From Epilithonimonas sp042695135 (GTDB lineage: Bacteria; Bacteroidota; Bacteroidia; Flavobacteriales; Weeksellaceae): a stretch of 64,000 nucleotides of DNA. Each line of letters starts with the position of its first letter. Position 1 is the first letter of the stretch. The position numbers were made by a program, and so were the translations under genes. Location: NCBI RefSeq assembly GCF_042695135.1, contig NZ_CP170547.1, positions 248,001 to 312,000 of the forward strand, in the 5' to 3' direction. The notes under the pieces are model-generated. The model worked only from the letters and a program-made list of their open reading frames with translations. It was not told the origin of the DNA and did no database searches. Of this stretch, positions 59,358 through 64,000 are shown piece by piece.

Positions 59358-59452
59358 CGCTATTTTGTCACCGGGCTATCCCTTGCAATCTTTTTTATTG
59401 CCATCGCTTCGCTCGGCAACAAAAAAGGATTTCCACTTCTATCCCTGTCGCG
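59358..59452 (-). repeat. Stem-loop intergenic repeat, copy B
   Basis: Read on the minus strand: GGGATAGAAGTGG, AAATCC, a hairpin TTTTTTGTTGCC ... GGCAATAAAAAA, then GATTGCAAGGGATAGCCCGG. Same element order as copy A at 7646-7722, with a longer, compensated stem. It lies in the 496-bp gap 59251-59746 between htpG and scpA. Confidence 0.6.
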
Positions 59453-59536
59453 GGTTTCCAGTGTCAACCAACATTTCACAAAAAAAAGACCATCCAACAA
59501 TTAATGACAAATTGTCGTGTTATAAATATCAATAGG

Positions 59537-59653
59537 AATGGGCTTTAGCCCATTTATGACAATGATGATAAGAAAGGGGTTTAGCCGAAACTTACTTTAA
59601 ATTTCGGCTAAAGCCAATATTTGTTTATCATTTTATCATCGGGCTAAAGCCCG
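59537..59653. repeat. Nested GGGCTTTAGCCC-type inverted repeats
   Basis: Three hairpins in a row: AATGGGCT-TT-AGCCCATT (59537-59554), GGTTTAGCCGAAA with TTTCGGCTAAAGCC (59578-59615) and CGGGCT-AA-AGCCCG (59640-59653). All share a GGCTAAAGCC core. Intergenic and non-coding. Confidence 0.65.
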
Positions 59654-59672
59654 ACGCTATTAATAATAGTAA

Positions 59673-59692
59673 AAACTTTTGTGTCTTTTGTG
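59673..59692. repeat. Half-copy of the ACAAAGACAC repeat
   Basis: CTTTTGTGTCTTTTGTGG is related to the arms of the inverted repeat at 7003-7111. It lies shortly before scpA. Confidence 0.35.
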
Positions 59693-59746
59693 GTTTAAAA
59701 CCTTCCCTAAATTTCTTACATTTACTTTCCACAACAAAAAAGCAAA

Positions 59747-61870
59747 ATGCGCCACAAAATCCAAAACCAAAATCCTGATTTCAAGAACATTACCTTCGAT
59801 TCCAATTCGGAAAATTACACTTTTGAAAAAGACGGGTTGGAACTGAAATCAAAATACACCAGCAAAGATGTCAAAAACAAAGACATCAAAGCTGGCTCCG
59901 CAGGGATTGCGCCTTTTCTTCGTGGCCCATACTCAACAATGTATGTCCAGAAACCGTGGACAATACGTCAATACGCCGGATTTTCCACAGCCGAAGAATC
60001 AAATGCTTTTTACAGACGAAATCTCCAGGCCGGACAAAAAGGACTTTCCGTCGCTTTCGATTTGGCAACTCACAGAGGTTACGATTCCGATCACGTAAGA
60101 GTTGTGGGCGACGTTGGAAAAGCAGGCGTTGCAATCGATTCGGTGGAAGATATGAAGATTTTGTTTGACCAAATTCCTTTGGACGAAATTTCAGTTTCGA
60201 TGACAATGAACGGCGCCGTTTTACCTATTTTATCTTTTTATATTGTCGCTGCAGAAGAGCAAGGCGTTTCGATGGATAAACTTTCCGGAACAATCCAAAA
60301 TGATATTCTGAAAGAATTTATGGTTCGGAATACGTACATCTATCCGCCAACGCCATCGATGAAGATCATCGCCGATATCTTCGAATATACTTCTAAGAAT
60401 ATTCCGAAATTTAATTCAATCTCGATTTCCGGCTATCATATGCAGGAAGCTGGCGCAACGCCGGTTTTGGAAATGGCATATACGTTAGCCGACGGTTTGG
60501 AATATGTGCGAACCGGAATCAAAGCCGGAATGAATGTGGATGATTTTGCCCCAAGATTGTCATTCTTCTGGGCCATCGGAATGAATCATTTTATGGAAAT
60601 CGCCAAGATGCGTGCAGCAAGATATATTTGGGCAAATCTTTTAAAACAATTCAATCCACAGAATTCAAAATCTTTAGCTTTAAGAACGCATTCCCAAACT
60701 TCTGGCTGGAGCTTGACAGAACAAGAACCTTTCAATAATATTACCCGAACAACGATTGAAGCGTTGTCTTCGGCTTTGGGTGGCACTCAGTCTCTTCACA
60801 CCAATGCTTTGGACGAAGCGATTGCTCTTCCTACAGATTATTCAGCGAAAATTGCTAGAAATACCCAAATTATCCTCCAACAAGAAAGCGGAATTTGCGA
60901 TGTTGTCGACCCAATGGGCGGAAGTCATTTGATTGAGACTTTAACCCAACAAATGATTGAAGAAGCAATGAAATTCATTAATGAAGTGGAGAAAGAAGGC
61001 GGAATGACAAAAGCCATCGAAGCCGGAATCCCGAAAATGAGAATCGAGGAAGCATCGGCCATTAAACAGGCAAAAATTGACAGTGGCGAAGAATTTATCA
61101 TCGGAATCAATTCCTTCAAATCAGATTTAAAACAAACCGAAATCGAAATCCTTGACATCGATAATACAGAAGTCCGCAGAAAACAAATCGAAAGATTAGA
61201 AAAAATCAAAATAAAAAGAGATTCAGAAAAAGTCTCAGAAATTTTAAATAAAATCCGAGAAACTGCAAAAACAGGAAAAGAAAATCTTCTAGAATTGTGC
61301 ATTGAAGCTGCAAGAAGAAGAGTTACTCTCGGCGAAATGAGCGATGCGATGGAAGAAAGTTTCGGACGCTATAAAGCCAATATCAGAACCATATCAGGAG
61401 TTTACGCAATGAATGCAAGCAAAAATGAATACTTCGAAAAGGCAGTTACTTTAAGTCAAAAATTTGAAGACCAGGAAGGACGACGACCAAGAATTATGGT
61501 CGCAAAAATGGGACAAGACGGTCACGACCGTGGCGCAAAAGTCGTAGCAACCGCGTTTGCAGATATGGGATTTGATGTCGATGTTGCGCCGCTTTTCCAA
61601 ACGCCGGAAGAAGTGGCGAAACAAGCCGTGGAAAATGACATTCATATTTTGGGTGTTTCGTCTTTGGCAGCAGGTCATAAAACTTTGGTTCCACAAGTTG
61701 TGGAAGAACTGAAAAAACTTGGAGCGGACGATATTACAATTGTTGTGGGTGGCGTCATTCCACAGCAGGATTATGAATTTTTATATCAAAATGGAGCGCA
61801 TCATATTTTCGGTCCCGGAACGAATTTGCCGAAAAGTGCGGTGGAGATTTTGGAGAAGTTTTTAGCTTAA
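59747..61870 (+). CDS. scpA: Methylmalonyl-CoA mutase, large (catalytic) subunit
   Basis: A 707-residue adenosylcobalamin enzyme that interconverts methylmalonyl-CoA and succinyl-CoA. The TIM-barrel domain has GPYSTMYVQKPWTIRQYAGF, SVAFDLATHRGYDSDH, SVSMTMNGAVLPI and LRTHSQTSGWSLTEQEPFNN (substrate pocket). The C-terminal B12 domain has AKMGQDGHDRGAKVVATAFADMGFDVDV, whose D-x-H-x-x-G provides the cobalt-ligating His. The small subunit gene is not in this window, but the partner GTPase MeaB starts at 63854 on the same strand. ATG 59747 is the first reasonable start. Confidence 0.95.
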   Translation: MRHKIQNQNPDFKNITFDSNSENYTFEKDGLELKSKYTSKDVKNKDIKAGSAGIAPFLRGPYSTMYVQKPWTIRQYAGFSTAEESNAFYRRNLQAGQKGLSVAFDLATHRGYDSDHVRVVGDVGKAGVAIDSVEDMKILFDQIPLDEISVSMTMNGAVLPILSFYIVAAEEQGVSMDKLSGTIQNDILKEFMVRNTYIYPPTPSMKIIADIFEYTSKNIPKFNSISISGYHMQEAGATPVLEMAYTLADGLEYVRTGIKAGMNVDDFAPRLSFFWAIGMNHFMEIAKMRAARYIWANLLKQFNPQNSKSLALRTHSQTSGWSLTEQEPFNNITRTTIEALSSALGGTQSLHTNALDEAIALPTDYSAKIARNTQIILQQESGICDVVDPMGGSHLIETLTQQMIEEAMKFINEVEKEGGMTKAIEAGIPKMRIEEASAIKQAKIDSGEEFIIGINSFKSDLKQTEIEILDIDNTEVRRKQIERLEKIKIKRDSEKVSEILNKIRETAKTGKENLLELCIEAARRRVTLGEMSDAMEESFGRYKANIRTISGVYAMNASKNEYFEKAVTLSQKFEDQEGRRPRIMVAKMGQDGHDRGAKVVATAFADMGFDVDVAPLFQTPEEVAKQAVENDIHILGVSSLAAGHKTLVPQVVEELKKLGADDITIVVGGVIPQQDYEFLYQNGAHHIFGPGTNLPKSAVEILEKFLA

Positions 61871-61875
61871 TTTTT

Positions 61876-61891
61876 TTTGCCAAATGACAAA
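61876..61891. promoter_or_regulatory. Candidate operator TTTGCCAAATGACAAA (forward copy)
   Basis: This 16-mer lies 33 bp before the Crp-like gene at 61925. Its exact reverse complement lies at 62503-62518 before the SDR gene. It contains the short palindrome TTTG-C-CAAA. Confidence 0.45.
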
Positions 61892-61924
61892 TCAAGAAAG
61901 AATTATAGTCCCTAACTTTCCACA

Positions 61925-62494
61925 ATGAAAGAATTATTCGATTTTATTTTACGGTTCGGGAATCTCAATCAGCAGCAGATTGACTTTATGTCGACAAAAG
62001 CTAAAGAAATTGATTTCAAAAAAGATGAATATTTCTCAGAGGCCGGGAAAATTGCGAGTCAGGTTGGATTTGTGGTTGATGGAATCCTGCGTGTCTGTTA
62101 TTACAATAATGAAGGCGAAGAGATTACAAAGTATTTCATTGACGAGAATAATCTGGTTGTAGATTTGGAAAGCTTTGATAATCAAATCTGTTCCAGCAGC
62201 TATGTTCAGGCAGTTACGGATTGTAAAATGGTAGTTTTTTCCAGAAAAGACTGGCTGGAACTTTTACAGACCATCGTCGGCTGGGATGCAATCGTCAATA
62301 AGATCATATCACGAGCATTGATGCAGAAAGTGGAAAGAAGAAGTCCGCTGGTTACCGAGGACGCAACAACACGCTATCTGAGATTTTTGGAAATCTATCC
62401 GAATGCTGTCAATCGGATTCCGCTTTCTTACGTAGCATCTTATCTTGGTGTGACACAATCTTCACTTAGCCGAATCAGGAAAAATATTAATTAA
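61925..62494 (+). CDS. Crp/Fnr-family transcriptional regulator
   Basis: A 189-residue regulator of the same short type as the one at 49393-49962. The sensor domain (KDEYFSEAGKIASQVGFVVDGILR, EEITKYFIDENNLVVDLESF) lacks clear cAMP-contact residues. The helix-turn-helix is NRIPLSYVASYLGVTQSSLSRIRKNIN. Upstream and downstream of the gene lies the same 16-bp sequence in opposite orientation, consistent with self-regulation and control of the SDR gene. It follows scpA by 54 bp with no evident terminator. Confidence 0.87.
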   Translation: MKELFDFILRFGNLNQQQIDFMSTKAKEIDFKKDEYFSEAGKIASQVGFVVDGILRVCYYNNEGEEITKYFIDENNLVVDLESFDNQICSSSYVQAVTDCKMVVFSRKDWLELLQTIVGWDAIVNKIISRALMQKVERRSPLVTEDATTRYLRFLEIYPNAVNRIPLSYVASYLGVTQSSLSRIRKNIN

Positions 62495-62502
62495 AATCGC
62501 TT

Positions 62503-62518
62503 TTTGTCATTTGGCAAA
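62503..62518. promoter_or_regulatory. Candidate operator TTTGTCATTTGGCAAA (reverse copy)
   Basis: Perfect reverse complement of 61876-61891, 54 bp before the SDR start, 8 bp after the Crp-like gene stop. Confidence 0.45.
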
Positions 62519-62572
62519 TGGTATTGTTTTTAATTGGCTCAATTTTACATCATCAATTTAAAACAAGAAAAA

Positions 62573-63358
62573 ATGAATTCGCAGAATCACGAACACGAAA
62601 AAAGCAATGTACAAAAAGTGAGTACAACAGTATTAATAACAGGCGCCAACAGAAGCATTGGTCTCGAAACGGCAAAACAACTTTCACAAAGAGGATTATT
62701 CGTTTATTTGGGAAGCCGTAATCTGGCGAAAGGTGAAGCAGTTGTAAAAGAATTAGCAGACCAGGGATTCAATAATATAAAAGCAATAGAAATAGATGTT
62801 ACCAATCCGGAATCAATTTTAGCAGCAAAAAACATCGTTGAATATGAGCAAGGAAAACTTGATATTCTGATCAATAATGCAGGAATTCTTGGACCACAGC
62901 CTCAAACGGCAATAGAAACGCCTGTTGTTGATATCAAAGAGGTGTTTGAAACTAATTTCTTCGGTGTTATCAATGTGACGCAGGCATTTTTAGACTTGCT
63001 TAAAAAATCTGACAAACCTAGAATCAGTAATATCACTTCCGGACTTGGCTCATTAACGCTTCATAGCGATCCGAACTGGAAATATTATCAGGTAAAAGCC
63101 GCAGCTTACGGACCTTCAAAATCTGCTTTGAATGCTTACACGATTGTTTTGGCTTATGACCTTAAGGATTCGAATTTCAAAGTAAATGCGATCGATCCCG
63201 GTTATACCGCGACGGATTTTAATGCGCACAGCGGTCCTGGCTCTGTGGAAAGTGCAGCAAGCTTCATCATCAAACATACTTTAACCGATGAAAATGGACC
63301 AACAGGACAGTTTTTCAGCAATGATATTGAAGACGAAATCGGAATCAGTCCGTGGTAA
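62573..63358 (+). CDS. Short-chain dehydrogenase/reductase
   Basis: A 261-residue NAD(P)-dependent oxidoreductase starting at ATG 62573 (MNSQNHEHEKSN); a TTG 39 bp upstream is unneeded. Classical SDR motifs: LITGANRSIGLETAKQL (T-G-x3-G-x-G type with Ser-Ile-Gly), DILINNAGILGP (NNAG), the catalytic Ser in NITSGLGSLTL and AAYGPSKSALNAYT (Y-x3-K), plus VNAIDPGYTATDFN. GSRNLAKGEA suggests preference for NADP. The substrate is unknown; from the context it is probably under control of the neighbouring Crp-like regulator. Confidence 0.92.
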   Translation: MNSQNHEHEKSNVQKVSTTVLITGANRSIGLETAKQLSQRGLFVYLGSRNLAKGEAVVKELADQGFNNIKAIEIDVTNPESILAAKNIVEYEQGKLDILINNAGILGPQPQTAIETPVVDIKEVFETNFFGVINVTQAFLDLLKKSDKPRISNITSGLGSLTLHSDPNWKYYQVKAAAYGPSKSALNAYTIVLAYDLKDSNFKVNAIDPGYTATDFNAHSGPGSVESAASFIIKHTLTDENGPTGQFFSNDIEDEIGISPW

Positions 63359-63400
63359 TTTTTTGGTAAAACGTAAAAAATATAGTGTATTAAAAAAATC

Positions 63401-63430
63401 AAAGAGAAACTTTCGGGTTTCTCTTTTTTT
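63401..63430. terminator. Bidirectional terminator between SDR and cytochrome genes
   Basis: Stem AAAGAGAAAC / GTTTCTCTTT with a TTTCGG loop and further T residues. Confidence 0.8.
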
Positions 63431-63441
63431 ATATCTGATTA

Positions 63442-63762
63442 TTATTTCTTAGCATTCGTATTCACATAAGCCAAAACCCAATTGGTTTCGTCCGTATTTA
63501 GCTTTGCTTTAGGTGCCATTCTTTTCATAATGGGCTGCCAATCAGCAACGGTAAATTCGGAAGGTGAAGGTAAACCGTGACATCTTCCACATTTCAAATT
63601 GAATAAATCTTCTCCTTTTTTAAGCATTTCTTCTTTAGTAAGATTTGCTGTAGGTGTAGAAGGCGTTGCAGGAACGGTTGGTGTCGTCGTCGTAGTTGTC
63701 TGTGTTTTACAAGAATACACGATAACCCCTAAAAGGCACAAGCTGTATATGTATTTTTTCAT
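63442..63762 (-). CDS. Small c-type cytochrome lipoprotein
   Basis: A 106-residue lipoprotein (signal MKKYIYSLCLLGVIVYSCKT, lipobox Cys) with a Thr/Pro-rich tether and one heme-binding motif, NLKCGRCHGLPSPSEF (C-x-x-C-H). A Met in PIMKRMAPKAKL is a likely sixth heme ligand. It probably carries electrons in the periplasm, anchored to a membrane. No oxidase or other redox gene is adjacent. It is convergent with the SDR gene. Confidence 0.88.
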   Translation of the reverse strand: MKKYIYSLCLLGVIVYSCKTQTTTTTTPTVPATPSTPTANLTKEEMLKKGEDLFNLKCGRCHGLPSPSEFTVADWQPIMKRMAPKAKLNTDETNWVLAYVNTNAKK

Positions 63763-63853
63763 TATTTTTGAATTTGATTTTCATCAAAATTAATTAATTT
63801 GAACACAGATTAGAACTATATCATCTAATTTGTAACAATTCCAAATATCCAAA

Positions 63854-64000
63854 ATGGCAAAGCAATTCGGTATCGACGATTACATCACAGGGATCAAAGC
63901 GTCTGATAAACGGATTCTTGGAAAAGCCATTACCCTTATCGAAAGCAAAAAACCTGAACATAGAGATCTTGCCGATCAACTTCTGAAACGCATAATTCCT
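63854..64000 (+). CDS. meaB: Methylmalonyl-CoA mutase-associated GTPase MeaB (N-terminal fragment)
   Basis: The first 49 codons are visible before the window ends: the frame starts MAKQFGIDDYITGIKASDKR and continues ILGKAITLIESKKPEH and RDLADQLLKRIIP. The pattern of an N-terminal helix followed by [L/K]-A-I-T-L-[I/V]-E-S is typical of MeaB/ArgK GTPases, which load and protect adenosylcobalamin in the mutase. Presence 2 kb downstream of scpA on the same strand supports the call. The P-loop lies beyond the window. Confidence 0.85.
   Translation, partial: MAKQFGIDDYITGIKASDKRILGKAITLIESKKPEHRDLADQLLKRIIP

Noticed and set aside
59198..59548. 116-codon plus-strand frame across the htpG start and repeats
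   Set aside because: It runs through the htpG N-terminus and the stem-loop repeat; composition is that of non-coding sequence.

Overview
The window reads as a chromosomal segment of a low-GC Bacteroidota, most likely a flavobacterium of the Chryseobacterium type. Supporting signs: many starts lie downstream of the Bacteroidota -7 box TAnnTTTG, several with a TTG near -33. There are type IX secretion (T9SS) sorting domains, a TonB receptor with a carboxypeptidase-like N-terminal domain, and several Bacteroidota-restricted families (DUF5689, DUF5687, DUF6146, DUF6705, DUF6973). Both ends are cut inside genes: a DUF5689 lipoprotein on the left and the GTPase MeaB on the right. I saw no rRNA, tRNA, CRISPR array, transposase or phage structural module.

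Layout. 1-5.8 kb: outer-membrane/secreted module (DUF5689 protein, TonB receptor, divergent secreted nuclease/phosphatase, DUF6146 lipoprotein). 5.8-16 kb: housekeeping (prfA, fumC, ABC exporter pair, dnaB-rnhA, HU-like protein, yifB). 16-24 kb: manC, SprT-like protease, TPR histidine kinase with response regulator, elaA, engB, hydrolase, SpmAB-like membrane protein. 24-27 kb: metNIQ methionine importer behind a leader peptide and terminator. 27-34 kb: T9SS protein, accD, fbaA, nadK, CBS protein, TrmH-like methylase, bestrophin. 34-43.7 kb: accessory region with a HerA-like ATPase, small secreted proteins, a Gly-rich repeat lipoprotein opposite an XRE regulator, a phased palindrome array, an HTH protein, the DarTG toxin-antitoxin pair and a DnaQ-type exonuclease. 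43.7-53 kb: a frameshifted secreted protein, AraC/OsmC/hydrolase, lysA behind its own leader peptide and terminator, methyltransferase, Crp-like regulator, surE and a Prc-type protease. 53-57 kb: three secreted surface proteins. 57-64 kb: htpG, methylmalonyl-CoA mutase, a Crp-like regulator with an SDR enzyme, a cytochrome c and meaB.

Most notable observations. (1) metNIQ and lysA share one architecture: promoter, short leader ORF carrying the relevant amino acid (Met-Met-stop; five Lys in 23 residues), intrinsic terminator, structural gene. This looks like ribosome-mediated attenuation. (2) An array of about six palindromes, spaced near multiples of two helical turns and containing a perfect 24-bp inverted repeat, lies before a small DNA-binding protein and darTG. 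(3) A 16-bp sequence occurs in opposite orientations upstream of a Crp-like gene and of its neighbouring SDR gene. (4) A stem-loop repeat occurs twice with compensatory changes in its stem. (5) A Gly-Gly-Gly-Thr-Thr minisatellite lipoprotein carries a JAMM-like HSH...SxxD signature. All function calls come from reading motifs; no database search was run.
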